22,445 nucleotides of DNA from Chloroflexi bacterium UBA4733 (GTDB taxonomy: Bacteria; Chloroflexota; UBA4733), in NCBI GenBank assembly GCA_002404055.1, contig DHIZ01000165.1:2422-24866 (forward strand), given 5' to 3'. The notes beneath the pieces were generated by a model. The model was not told where the DNA came from, did not search any database, and saw only the letters and a list, made by a program, of their open reading frames with translations. Positions 15,476 through 22,445 of this stretch are shown here, piece by piece. The position numbers and the translations under genes were made by a program. How positions within the stretch are numbered: the stretch's first letter is position 1; each line of letters starts with the position of its first letter.

Positions 15476-15941
15476 GGTCGGCCTCCCCTTCCTGCCAGGA
15501 GCATATCTCGAATGCCCCACTCGCGCCAAAGCGCACCGAGTAGAGGGCGTCGAAGCCTTCAGCGTAACTGGGTGGGACGAGTTGCTTGCGGGTGACGTAG
15601 ATGGCCACATCCGGTACCCGCGCTTTACCGGTGCGGGCGCGGTTGCGGACCAGGGCCTCGCTCACCGAGGTGGGGAAGTAATAGCCGGCGATACTGGCGC
15701 CGAAGGCGCTGCCGAGGCCGATGAGGGCAGCGCGGGCTTCGATGGTCGGGTTGGTGTTGTCGACCACGACGGAGCGGCCAGCCTAGAGGGCAGCCGTGAT
15801 GAGCTGGGTCTGCCGGCGGCCCGGTCGCCCGTTATTGCTCTGGCGATCCTTGCTGACATAATCGTGGCTGGTGGCGAAGTGCTGCTGGGCGAAAGTGCTC
15901 TTGCCGGAAGCTTGCAGGCCGATCAGGATGACGACTTCCAT
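15465..15941 (-). pseudogene. P-loop polynucleotide-kinase-like ATPase, interrupted by one in-frame TAG
   Basis: A 158-residue AAA_33/T4-Pnk-type kinase. The Walker A motif GLQASGKST is near residue 10, followed by DYVSKDR, a TQLITAAL helix, then after the interruption AGRSVVVDNTNPT (strand with D/N motif) and a C-terminal lid with ALVRNRARTGKARVPDVAIY. A TAG at 15785-15783 interrupts the frame where relatives have a sense codon; a CAG-to-TAG change is the simplest explanation. Both sides stay in one frame and no other damage is seen, so the loss is recent, or the codon is read through, or it is a sequencing error. Such kinases phosphorylate RNA or nucleoside 5'-hydroxyls. The gene overlaps the Thg1-like gene by 11 nt. 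Confidence 0.8.
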
Positions 15942-15975
15942 TTGGAGGACGGCGTCCTTCCGTTCGGGCGTGGCC

Positions 15976-16011
15976 CTAGGTTCCGACAAGGCTTAGTACC
16001 GCGCGCACCAT
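15976..16011 (-). other. Possible 11-codon leader peptide upstream of the kinase
   Basis: ATG at 16011 (minus), preceded 5 nt upstream by AGGAG, opens an 11-residue frame (MVRAVLSLVGT) that stops 34 nt before the kinase ATG at 15941. The kinase ATG itself has no good ribosome site. It could be a leader peptide that feeds ribosomes to the kinase, or chance. Confidence 0.3.
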
Positions 16012-16034
16012 GCTCTCTCCTCGCGTCCGGCTTT

Positions 16035-16064
16035 ACTGTACGCTTTACGCGGAACGGCCGTCAA
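16035..16064 (-). promoter_or_regulatory. Candidate promoter of the kinase-Thg1 operon
   Basis: On the minus strand TTGACG (16064-16059) and TACAGT (16040-16035) are separated by 18 bp. Transcription would begin near 16028, upstream of the mini-frame and the kinase. It sits in the divergent gap with the ABC exporter operon. Confidence 0.5.
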
Positions 16065-16202
16065 TGGACGCCCTCTGAAGCGAGCGCGATTCGCCGTTCC
16101 ATCCGGTGTGGTGATCGAAGTGGCTGGGCACGGCGCCTTACGTAGGACTTGCTTTTGTCGACGCTGTTCGCTAATTAAGAGCGGATTGAGGAAGAACCAT
16201 CT

Positions 16203-17201
16203 ATGCACCAAGCATCAGTACTCCGGCAAGACCCGGTAGCGCACGACAGCCGTGCGGCGCCGGGCCTGGCGCCTGCCATCGAGCTCGTTGACGTCACCAA
16301 ACGCTTTGGTGACTTTGTTGCCGTCGATCGCCTCACGCTGCGCATCACCACGGGTGAGATCTTTGGCTTACTGGGACCGAACGGCTCCGGCAAGACGACC
16401 ACTATCAACATGGTCAGCGGGCTCTCCCGGCCGACCGCCGGCCAGGTACACGTCCTTGGCTACGACATCACGCGGCAGGCTCGGGCCGTGCGTGCCGTCC
16501 TCGGCGCCGTGCCGCAGGAGACCGCGCTTTACGAAGAGTTGACCGCCTGGGCCAACATGATCTTTCACGCCGAGCTGTACGGCGTGCCGCGTCGGGAGCG
16601 GGACCGCCGCATCAGCGACTTGCTCAACCTTGTCCAACTGGCCGACCGCCGTAACAGCCGTGTGGGTACCTTCTCCGGCGGCATGAAGCGCCGCCTGGCG
16701 TTGGCGCGCGCCCTCCTCCACGATCCGCAACTCGTCTACCTCGACGAGCCGACCCTGGGTGTAGACGTGCAGAGCCGCCGCGCCCTCTGGGACTATATCC
16801 TCGCCCTGAAAACACAGGGCAAGACCGTCCTGATCACCACCAACTACCTGGAAGAGGCCAACGCCCTCTGCGACCGGCTGGCGATCATCGATCACGGCAA
16901 GCTCGTCGCCCTGGACACGCCGGCCAACCTGAAACGCACCTTCGGCGACACCGTGATCGACATGGAGACGGCGCCGCCGGTCTCGTCAGTGCTCCTTGAA
17001 CGGTTGCGCGCCCTGCCGGGAGTGAGCGCGGTGAGCCAGCACGATAGCCTCCTCCGGGTAACCATCGGTGGCGAGCAGCAGGTGACCGGCCAGGTGGTCA
17101 TGCTCGTCACGCAGGAGACGGCGCTGCGCTCCATTGCCCAGCGCGAGCCGGACCTGAACGAGATTTTCCTGCGGCTCACGGGGAGTGCGCTGCGCGATTG
17201 A
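16203..17201 (+). CDS. ABC transporter ATP-binding protein (drug/antibiotic exporter type)
   Basis: 332-residue ABC-2-type ATPase. Walker A is GPNGSGKTTT (K64), the Q-loop region VPQETALYEELTAW, the signature FSGGMKRRL (157-165) and Walker B VYLDEPT (D181/E182). The residue in the H-loop position is Asn (N214, in TTNYLEE) instead of the usual His. A C-terminal domain of about 100 residues follows the nucleotide-binding domain. GAGGAAG at 16188-16194 precedes ATG 16203. It powers the two membrane subunits encoded directly downstream (DrrA/CcmA-like, exporting lipids, drugs or antibiotics). The substrate is unknown. Confidence 0.93.
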   Translation: MHQASVLRQDPVAHDSRAAPGLAPAIELVDVTKRFGDFVAVDRLTLRITTGEIFGLLGPNGSGKTTTINMVSGLSRPTAGQVHVLGYDITRQARAVRAVLGAVPQETALYEELTAWANMIFHAELYGVPRRERDRRISDLLNLVQLADRRNSRVGTFSGGMKRRLALARALLHDPQLVYLDEPTLGVDVQSRRALWDYILALKTQGKTVLITTNYLEEANALCDRLAIIDHGKLVALDTPANLKRTFGDTVIDMETAPPVSSVLLERLRALPGVSAVSQHDSLLRVTIGGEQQVTGQVVMLVTQETALRSIAQREPDLNEIFLRLTGSALRD

Positions 17202-17216
17202 TGCTCGGCGCGGCGG

Positions 17217-17324
17217 CCCGGCGACTGAAGTCGCGGGCTACACAATGCGAAGTCCGCCTTCGCGGACTGGTTCAGCCGCCGAAGGGCGGCTTGGCAACGT
17301 TAGCCCGCGACTTCAGTCGCCGGG
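17217..17324. repeat. 108-bp nested-hairpin repeat (REP/MITE-like) between ABC genes
   Basis: Outer arms of 24 nt (17217-17240 and 17301-17324) are perfect inverted repeats starting CCCGGCGACTGAAGTCGCGG. Between them lie two further perfect 7-bp stems with 4-nt loops: AGTCCGC-cttc-GCGGACT (17251-17268) and AGCCGCC-gaag-GGCGGCT (17274-17291). In RNA this would fold as a three-way junction. The next gene's ribosome site begins 14 nt after the outer arm. It resembles the palindromic repeats dispersed in some Chloroflexota genomes. It may act as a partial terminator or mRNA-stability element that sets ATPase versus permease levels. Confidence 0.85.
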
Positions 17325-17350
17325 AACATTGACGAAAGAGGAGGTCCCCA

Positions 17351-18463
17351 ATGCTCGGCTTCGTTCACAACCTGCGGGTGATTCGCGCTGTGGCGGTGAA
17401 GGATATCAAGAGCTCGCTCACGGAGCGCGCCTTTACGTTGGTGAGCGTCATCATCCCGCTCAACTTTCTGCTGCTCTTCCTGCTCTTCGTCCTCACCGGT
17501 GGTGAGGCCCCTACCGCCGTCATACTGGAGGAGCATGGCCCCGCCGCCCAACAGTTCCTCGCGGCCATGCAGCAAGCCCACTCCTTCATCATCCAGCAGA
17601 CGACAGCAGCCAAGGCAGCGGCGCTAATGCAGCAAGGCAAGATCGTCGCCATCGTCACCGTGCCGGTGGATTTCGACAGCGCGTTGCAGACGGGGCGCCG
17701 GGTGCAACTGCCTGTGCAGATCAACAACCTGGACGTCGATTTCACCAACGACATTCGGCGCGCCGTGCCCCTGGCGATCACCTCCTTCTATGCCAGCGCC
17801 TTCCCCGATCAGGTGGTGGTCCAGGCGCAGGAGATCGACAACTACCGGCAGGACACCGGCTACATTGCCTACCTCTCCGTCAGCATCCTGGTGGTCGGCC
17901 TGATGCTGGGCGGGCTACTGCAGGCCGGCACCAATGCCGCCCGGGAGTACGAGCGCGGCACGATCAAAGAGCTGCTGCTGGCGCCGGCCAGTCCCTGGGC
18001 CATCCAGGCCGGCAAGGTGCTGGGGGCGCTGGCGCTGAACGCGCTGAGCGTGATCGTGGTGCTGGCGGTGATCGTCCTGCTGCTGCGCGTCCGGCCGGTT
18101 CACTGGGGAGCGACGCTGGGCTACTCCTTGCTCCTGATGATCATGTTCGTGGCCCTGGGCACCTTGGTCGGCACGCTGGTGCAACGGCGACAGGCGGTCG
18201 TGCCGCTCAGTATCGGCCTGTCTTTGCCGGTCTTCTTCCTGAGCGGCGCCTTTGGTCCCGTTAACTGGGGCGATCCGGTGGTGGCGGCCCTGGCCCGCTT
18301 TGAGCCTGTGTACTATGGCATCGCCGTCTTCCAGCAGGCCTTCCATGGCTTTAATACCACTCAGAGCAGCCCGGCGGCCAACACGATCATCCTGCTGGCC
18401 TTCACGCTGGCCGCCGTCGCCCTCAGTGCCGGCGTACTGCGCGGGAGAGGGGTGGCGCACTGA
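17351..18463 (+). CDS. ABC-2 type transporter permease 1
   Basis: 370-residue membrane subunit of the ABC2_membrane_3 type. It has an N-terminal membrane anchor (LVSVIIPLNFLLLFLLFVLT, about residues 35-55), a large external domain to about residue 175 containing NNLDVDFTNDIRR, and five or six C-terminal helices. The GAGGAGGT ribosome site (17338-17345) is nearly ideal, spaced 5 nt from ATG 17351. Its stop overlaps the next ATG by one base (18461-18465), so it is coupled to its paralogue. The pair probably forms a heterodimer with the upstream ATPase. Confidence 0.92.
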   Translation: MLGFVHNLRVIRAVAVKDIKSSLTERAFTLVSVIIPLNFLLLFLLFVLTGGEAPTAVILEEHGPAAQQFLAAMQQAHSFIIQQTTAAKAAALMQQGKIVAIVTVPVDFDSALQTGRRVQLPVQINNLDVDFTNDIRRAVPLAITSFYASAFPDQVVVQAQEIDNYRQDTGYIAYLSVSILVVGLMLGGLLQAGTNAAREYERGTIKELLLAPASPWAIQAGKVLGALALNALSVIVVLAVIVLLLRVRPVHWGATLGYSLLLMIMFVALGTLVGTLVQRRQAVVPLSIGLSLPVFFLSGAFGPVNWGDPVVAALARFEPVYYGIAVFQQAFHGFNTTQSSPAANTIILLAFTLAAVALSAGVLRGRGVAH

Positions 18464-19560
18464 TGCCGAACTGGAAAGCCGTCTGGATCATCGCCCGCAA
18501 GGACATCGGCGTCTGGCTGCGGCAGCCGTCGGCGGTCGCCGCCACCGTCCTGCCGGCGCTCGTCTTCCTGATCGTCCTCTACTTCGGCGCCCGCGCCGTT
18601 GGTCGCAACCCGGTGGCCCTGGTGGTCGAAGACAACGGACCGCACGCTCAGCAACTGGTGCAGATCCTGCAGCACGATGATGCCTTTATCATCACCACAG
18701 CCGATGCTGCCCGGGCCGCGCAGCAGTTGCGCAACCTGGATGTCTCGGCGATCATCACCATCCCCGCTGCCTTCGATAGCGCCTACGACGCGCACCGGGC
18801 CGACCCGGTGACGATCCGGATCAACAACCTCAACCTGGACTTCACTAACGACCTGCGCCGTTCGCTACCCGCCGCCATCACCGCCTTCTATGGCGAGCAG
18901 CCCGATAGCCCGATCCGCGTCACAGTGCAGGAGACGGATCTCCGTCGCCAGGACATCAACCTCCTCCAGTTCGACCTCGTGCCCGACCTGGTGCTGCTGC
19001 TGACCATCGCCGGCATGATCAACGCCGGCCTGGCGACGGCGCGGGAGTGGGAGGACCAGACGATCAAAGAGCTGCTGCTGGCGCCGATCTCGCGCGGCAG
19101 CCTGATCGCGGGGAAGCTGCTGGCCGGTTGGCTGACGACGCTGCTCATCGGCGCCATCGTGCTGGCCATCGGCGCCCTGACCGGCTATCTGCGTCCCGTC
19201 GGCATCTACTGGCTCCTCACCCTCCTGATGGTCCTGCTCATTGCTCTCGCCAGCGCCAGCCTGGGCGTCGCTCTCGGCGCGGCCACCCGCAGCTTCCAGC
19301 GCGTCACTGCCCTCGGCATCCCGCTGGCCTTCTACCTGTTCTTCCTCAGCGGCGGCATTAGCGTCGCTGCCTTCCTCCCCAACTGGGTGCAAACCATCGC
19401 CCACGTCATCCCCACCTTCTACGGCGTCCACGCCTTGCAGATGGCGATCTTCTACAGCTCCGCCGACGGCTATGGCCGCGACGCCGTGGTGATGGCGGGT
19501 ACGGCGCTTGTCACCCTGGCCCTGGGCGTGCTGTCGCTGCGGCGGCGGACGCTGGCGTAA
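18463..19560 (+). CDS. ABC-2 type transporter permease 2
   Basis: 365-residue paralogue of the preceding permease with the same layout: an N-terminal anchor (VAATVLPALVFLIVLYFGAR), an external domain with NNLNLDFTNDLRRSLPAAIT (compare the equivalent NNLDVDFTNDIRR), then C-terminal helices with ALATAREWEDQTIKELLLAP, the conserved cytoplasmic segment of ABC-2 permeases. Tandem duplication and divergence is the simplest origin. Last gene of the operon; a 10-bp hairpin follows at 19575. Confidence 0.92.
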   Translation: MPNWKAVWIIARKDIGVWLRQPSAVAATVLPALVFLIVLYFGARAVGRNPVALVVEDNGPHAQQLVQILQHDDAFIITTADAARAAQQLRNLDVSAIITIPAAFDSAYDAHRADPVTIRINNLNLDFTNDLRRSLPAAITAFYGEQPDSPIRVTVQETDLRRQDINLLQFDLVPDLVLLLTIAGMINAGLATAREWEDQTIKELLLAPISRGSLIAGKLLAGWLTTLLIGAIVLAIGALTGYLRPVGIYWLLTLLMVLLIALASASLGVALGAATRSFQRVTALGIPLAFYLFFLSGGISVAAFLPNWVQTIAHVIPTFYGVHALQMAIFYSSADGYGRDAVVMAGTALVTLALGVLSLRRRTLA

Positions 19561-19574
19561 TGTCTCCAACGACC

Positions 19575-19597
19575 CGGCAGATGTGAGACATCTGCCG
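19575..19597. terminator. Hairpin between convergent genes, candidate bidirectional terminator
   Basis: Perfect 10-bp inverted repeat CGGCAGATGT-gag-ACATCTGCCG with a 3-nt loop, 14 nt after the permease stop and 25 nt before the end of the convergent minus gene. There is no T-tract, so intrinsic termination is not certain; it may also block exonucleases. Confidence 0.55.
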
Positions 19598-19622
19598 CCA
19601 GCTATCCGGCGTCTGGGCAGGG

Positions 19623-20240
19623 CTAGGCGGCATGGTCGGCGATGGTCTCGTCGATGATTCGCTGGACGTATCGGCGATGTGACGTGTCGGAACCGCGCTC
19701 GGCCAGCCGACGTAATTCCTCCGGCGTTGTGATGTGGCGGTCGAGGGCCTGCCACACCGCCATGATGATCTGTCGCGGCTCGGTGCCGGCGATAGCAGCG
19801 TCCACTATGGATCGCCCCGGCGCGGTCAGGCGGATGGTGGCGTAATCCTGCACCTCGTCCGGCGGGAGTGGCGCGACGTACAGGCGGTAGGTCGGCGGAA
19901 TGGCGGTTCGCTCGCTGCCGGGCGGGAGGGTGACGTGCAGCCAGGAAGGAGCCACGTCGCTCAACTCGTAGATCTCCAGCGCGCTCTCGTGGGAAAGCGC
20001 GCCCCGGTAGCCGGTCCAGACCCAGGCCTGCACGAAGTTGTCGTCCACATCGAGCGGGGCGATGCGTAGGCGGTAGACGGCGGGCAGGCAGCGCTCGAAG
20101 CGGCCGGTTCGGGTGTGATAGGAGAGCAGGGCATCGGAGAGGCCGAAGGTGTGTGCATCGCGCCGGTGGAAGTAGCCGTGCTGGAGCAAGGCAAAGGCCT
20201 CCAGGCCCAGCAGGTCTGTCTGCTTCGCTCGGCGCGCCAT
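19623..20240 (-). CDS. AbiEi-type antitoxin / transcriptional regulator
   Basis: 205-residue protein of the AbiEi family (type IV abortive-infection antitoxin). The N-terminal winged helix is recognisable (LLGLEAFALLQHGYFHRRDA and LSYHTRTGRFERCLPAVYRL), followed by the central VWTGYRGALSHESALEIYEL typical of the family and a helical C-terminus. AAGGA lies about 8 nt upstream of ATG 20240 on the minus strand. The nucleotidyltransferase toxin AbiEii, normally the next gene, is absent: the downstream side is the convergent ABC operon. It is therefore a solo regulator, or a remnant of a toxin-antitoxin pair. Confidence 0.85.
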   Translation of the reverse strand: MARRAKQTDLLGLEAFALLQHGYFHRRDAHTFGLSDALLSYHTRTGRFERCLPAVYRLRIAPLDVDDNFVQAWVWTGYRGALSHESALEIYELSDVAPSWLHVTLPPGSERTAIPPTYRLYVAPLPPDEVQDYATIRLTAPGRSIVDAAIAGTEPRQIIMAVWQALDRHITTPEELRRLAERGSDTSHRRYVQRIIDETIADHAA

Positions 20241-20617
20241 CGCCCTGTCCTTTCTCTCTACGTCTCTCGCCAGTAGGGTTAGAATACCATCAAGAATTTA
20301 TAGCTATTCCGCCCTGGCGGAGGACGCAACCTGAGGAGCGGTTGGCGCCCGCCCTCGGCAGCGGGACCTGCGGGTGTTACCGGAACCGCAGCGTCGCACG
20401 GGGATCTGCTGCACAGTTACAGGCGCGCCGATTCCACCGTAGCACGAGCGTCGATTGGCGGCGCGTACCAGGACCTCCCTTGCTATGCTATCGGGGCAGC
20501 CAGGCAATGCTGCCGTTGCTGCTCCAGCGCCTGCGCGCCGACGGGGACGCCGGGTGGCGCAGCGAGTTGGGGCAGATGAGAAGGGCGCGATACTCGCGCC
20601 GAGAGAGGAGGCCGATG
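20241..20617. other. Divergent intergenic region between AbiEi and PdxA-like genes
   Basis: About 377 nt with no convincing gene. It holds a TATAAA (20302-20297, minus) suitable as the AbiEi -10 box, with a palindrome CCGCC-ct-GGCGG just beyond it (20309-20320) that could be an autoregulatory operator. A TATGCT at 20484-20489 is a possible -10 box for pdxA. A perfect hairpin GGCGCGA-tac-TCGCGCC (20584-20600) ends 5 nt before the pdxA ribosome site AGGAGG and could modulate its translation. No known riboswitch was recognised. Confidence 0.5.
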
Positions 20618-21622
20618 ATGGATCGTCCGGTGATTGCGCTGACCATGGGGGACGCTGCCGGCGTCGGCCCGGAGTTGATCGTCAAGGTGCTGGCGCAGGA
20701 AGACACGTACCGGTGCTGCCGTCCGCTGGTGATCGCCGCTGCGGGCGTCATCGGGAGGGCCTGCCGGGTGGTGGGTGTGGAACGGACAGTGCGGGAGATC
20801 AGCGATCCGGGGGAGGCGGTCTTTGCTGCCGATGCCATTGATGTGTTCTGTCCTCCCGAACTCAACGTCGGCGCGGTGGAGTTGGGACGAATGGAGGCGC
20901 GCCTGGGCGAGGCTGCCGCCCGCAGCATGCGCCTGGCGTTCGAACTGGCAAGGCAGGGCACGGTGGTAGGGGTGGTACTGGCGCCGATGAACAAACAGGG
21001 CTTCCATCTGGCCGGCTACCCCTACGTCGACGAGCTGGCCTACCTCGCCGCCGAGACCGGGTGTCCCGACGCCGTATCCCTTGGCGTCATTGCCCCGGCG
21101 CTGTGGACGGTTGCCGTCACCCAGCACTTGCCTTTCCGGGAGATCGTGCCGAATCTGACGACTGAGCGCATCGTCCGGGATGTCCAGCGGCTGCACGATG
21201 TGCTGCGCATGGTTGGCTTGCCGTCGCCGCGCCTCGCCGTTGCCGCCCTGAACGTGCATGCTGGTGAAGGCGGCTTGTTTGGTCGGGAGGAGATCGAGGT
21301 GATCGAGCCGGCAGTCGTGGCGGCGCAGCGCTTGGGGCTGTCGGTGACGGGACCCATCCCTGCCGACACGGTGTTCGTGCGCGCTCGGGCGGGCGAGTTT
21401 CAGGGCGTCGTTTGCATGTATCACGACCAGGCGAACATCGCCCGCAAGCTGCTGGCGACGCGCCGCGGCGCGACCGTCTACCTCGGCCTCCCGGTGCCGT
21501 GCGCTACCACTGCCCACGGTACCGCCTACGACATCGCCGGGCAGGGCGTCGCCGCGCCGGACAGTCTGGCCGACGCCCTGCGCTATACCAGCAGCCTGGC
21601 CGGAGGCGGCCGAGCGGCGTGA
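20618..21622 (+). CDS. PdxA/PdxA2-family NAD-dependent 4-phosphate dehydrogenase
   Basis: 334-residue enzyme of the PdxA family, which oxidises and decarboxylates 4-phosphohydroxy-threonine (pyridoxal phosphate synthesis) or, in the PdxA2 branch, threonate-4-phosphate. Markers are IALTMGDAAGVGPELIVKVL at the N-terminus, APMNKQGFHLAGYPY, the three metal-binding histidines H170 (TQHLPFRE), H214 (NVHAGEGG) and H269 (MYHDQ), and a CATTAHGTAYDIAG C-terminal motif. MYHDQANIARKL differs from the MYHDQGLPVLK of biosynthetic PdxA, which favours the PdxA2 branch. Start ATG 20618 has AGGAGG at 20606-20611, 6 nt upstream; ATG 20615 is close by. No kinase or other threonate-pathway gene is adjacent. Confidence 0.9.
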   Translation: MDRPVIALTMGDAAGVGPELIVKVLAQEDTYRCCRPLVIAAAGVIGRACRVVGVERTVREISDPGEAVFAADAIDVFCPPELNVGAVELGRMEARLGEAAARSMRLAFELARQGTVVGVVLAPMNKQGFHLAGYPYVDELAYLAAETGCPDAVSLGVIAPALWTVAVTQHLPFREIVPNLTTERIVRDVQRLHDVLRMVGLPSPRLAVAALNVHAGEGGLFGREEIEVIEPAVVAAQRLGLSVTGPIPADTVFVRARAGEFQGVVCMYHDQANIARKLLATRRGATVYLGLPVPCATTAHGTAYDIAGQGVAAPDSLADALRYTSSLAGGGRAA

Positions 21623-21703
21623 CGTGGGTCTACAGCGCCTCGTTGTCGAATCGTTTCTCGGCGGTCCAGCCCGCGTCGGCGCCTACCGAAAGGTACCTGT
21701 GCG

Positions 21704-22369
21704 TCAGTCCAAAATCACCGTCGCCCCCAGCCCCTTTAGCAGGTGGGCAGCCTGGATCAGGTCTACCTTGAGGCCCTGGATATCCTTCAGGCCGACGCGT
21801 AGGCCGTCGATGGTCGAGCCGCGGATGTCTGCACCGTGCAGTTTGGCGCCCAGCATGTCGGCGTCGGTGAGGTCGCAGTCCAGGAAGAGCGCGCCGGTCA
21901 GGTCTGCCTCCAGGAAAGAACTGTCGCGCAGGATGCAGTGTTCGAAGCGGACTCCTTTGAAGACGCCGCCGGCGAACCCGACATACTGCCCCTGACAATT
22001 GCGGAGGAGCAGGTCCTGAAAGCGGCCGTCGTTCGCTTGCAGGCCGGTAAGGCGGCAATCGACAAACTCGACGCGCTGGAGGGCGACCTTGTCGAGGACG
22101 GCCTGGCTCAGATCGCAATGGCTGAAGTACACATCCAGCAGGTGGGCGGCCGGCAACTGGGTGGCGCGCAGCAGGCCCCGCTGCCAGTGGACTTGCTCGA
22201 GCCGTACATCACGGGCACGCTGGCCGCTGATGTCGACGTTTGTGAGCAAGACTTGCCGGATGATGTCCTCGTCGCGCAGAGAGCCGGCCTGGGGCAGTGC
22301 GGCCGTCAGCCTGGGCGGCAGGTGCGGCGGAGTAACGATGTGTTCTTTCGGTTGGGGCCGCGGCGCCAT
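21704..22369 (-). CDS. Pentapeptide-repeat protein
   Basis: 221 residues with a right-handed beta-helix of A(D/N)LXX-type repeats between about 40 and 195, for example LTNVDISGQRARDVRLEQVH, FSHCDLSQAVLDKVALQRVE, FLEADLTGALFLDCDLTDAD and AKLHGADIRGS. The C-terminus is a non-repeat cap. GGAGA lies 5-6 nt before ATG 22369 (minus). There is no signal peptide. Members range from DNA-gyrase-protecting mimics to scaffolds; the function here is not predictable. It is convergent with the PdxA-like gene. Confidence 0.92.
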   Translation of the reverse strand: MAPRPQPKEHIVTPPHLPPRLTAALPQAGSLRDEDIIRQVLLTNVDISGQRARDVRLEQVHWQRGLLRATQLPAAHLLDVYFSHCDLSQAVLDKVALQRVEFVDCRLTGLQANDGRFQDLLLRNCQGQYVGFAGGVFKGVRFEHCILRDSSFLEADLTGALFLDCDLTDADMLGAKLHGADIRGSTIDGLRVGLKDIQGLKVDLIQAAHLLKGLGATVILD

Positions 22370-22445
22370 TTGCGTCTCCGTTCTGCTGTGCCGATGCTAC
22401 CGCGCCCCGGCAGCGCATGGTAGCTAAGCATGTGGCCATAACTTT

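Noticed and set aside
20545..20580. T-box-like GGGTGGCGCAGCGAG string upstream of pdxA
   Set aside because: There is no matching specifier loop, stem I motifs or terminator, and PdxA-like genes are not typical T-box targets.
20153..20617. Extension of the PdxA-like frame to 20153
   Set aside because: The extra 155 residues are non-conserved, partly antisense to the AbiEi gene, and a strong ribosome site precedes ATG 20618.
1..22445. CRISPR arrays, rRNA genes or complete insertion sequences
   Set aside because: No regularly spaced direct repeats of CRISPR size, no rRNA-like sequence and no transposase with flanking inverted repeats were seen.

Overview
This is a GC-rich bacterial window. Gene style (Rpn-type nuclease, ankyrin protein, YcaQ-type winged-helix protein, tandem ABC-2 permeases, bacterial Thg1-like protein, LuxR-regulator tails) fits Chloroflexota such as the Thermomicrobia or Ktedonobacteria. 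That placement is an inference; no rRNA or other marker gene is present. The mix of intact genes, truncated remnants and mobile or replication genes marks an accessory region rather than a conserved core locus.

Left part (1-1931): the end of an integrated element. A phased array of GTAGCGCA octamers (45-111) is followed by an excisionase-like HTH gene (258-569) and an overlapping tyrosine recombinase (562-1920). The recombinase reads antisense into an intact tRNA-Thr(CGT) gene (1860-1931, minus), so the tRNA 3' end is the probable attachment site and the element extends left beyond the window. Next come an SDR oxidoreductase (2171-2899) and the wreck of a sugar ABC transporter on the minus strand (2949-4560): a MalG-type permease fragment and a frameshifted solute-binding protein, abutted by an internal deletion.

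4620-6343 is a replication-like module. An XRE regulator with a palindrome inside its own promoter is translationally coupled to a protein that joins a phage O-like winged helix to a DnaA domain-I-like C-terminus. 6386-7135 holds a small acidic hypothetical protein and an orphan antitoxin-like protein.

7403-13963 is a run of plus-strand accessory genes: a CE4 polysaccharide deacetylase overlapping a hygromycin-phosphotransferase-like kinase, an Rpn/PD-(D/E)XK protein, an ankyrin protein, a YcaQ-like winged-helix protein whose expected start codon reads ATA, and a second APH-fold kinase. 13964-14713 is a graveyard with a beta-lactamase C-terminus, a LuxR-type regulator tail and a cut-off ORF.

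14708-15941 (minus) is a two-gene operon of a P-loop kinase, interrupted by one in-frame TAG, and a Thg1-like 3'-5' polymerase. It is a plausible RNA 5'-end repair pair. 16203-19560 is a three-gene ABC exporter operon (ATPase plus two paralogous ABC-2 permeases) with a 108-bp nested-hairpin repeat between its first two genes. The right end has an orphan AbiEi-type antitoxin (minus), a PdxA-family dehydrogenase (plus) and a pentapeptide-repeat protein (minus).
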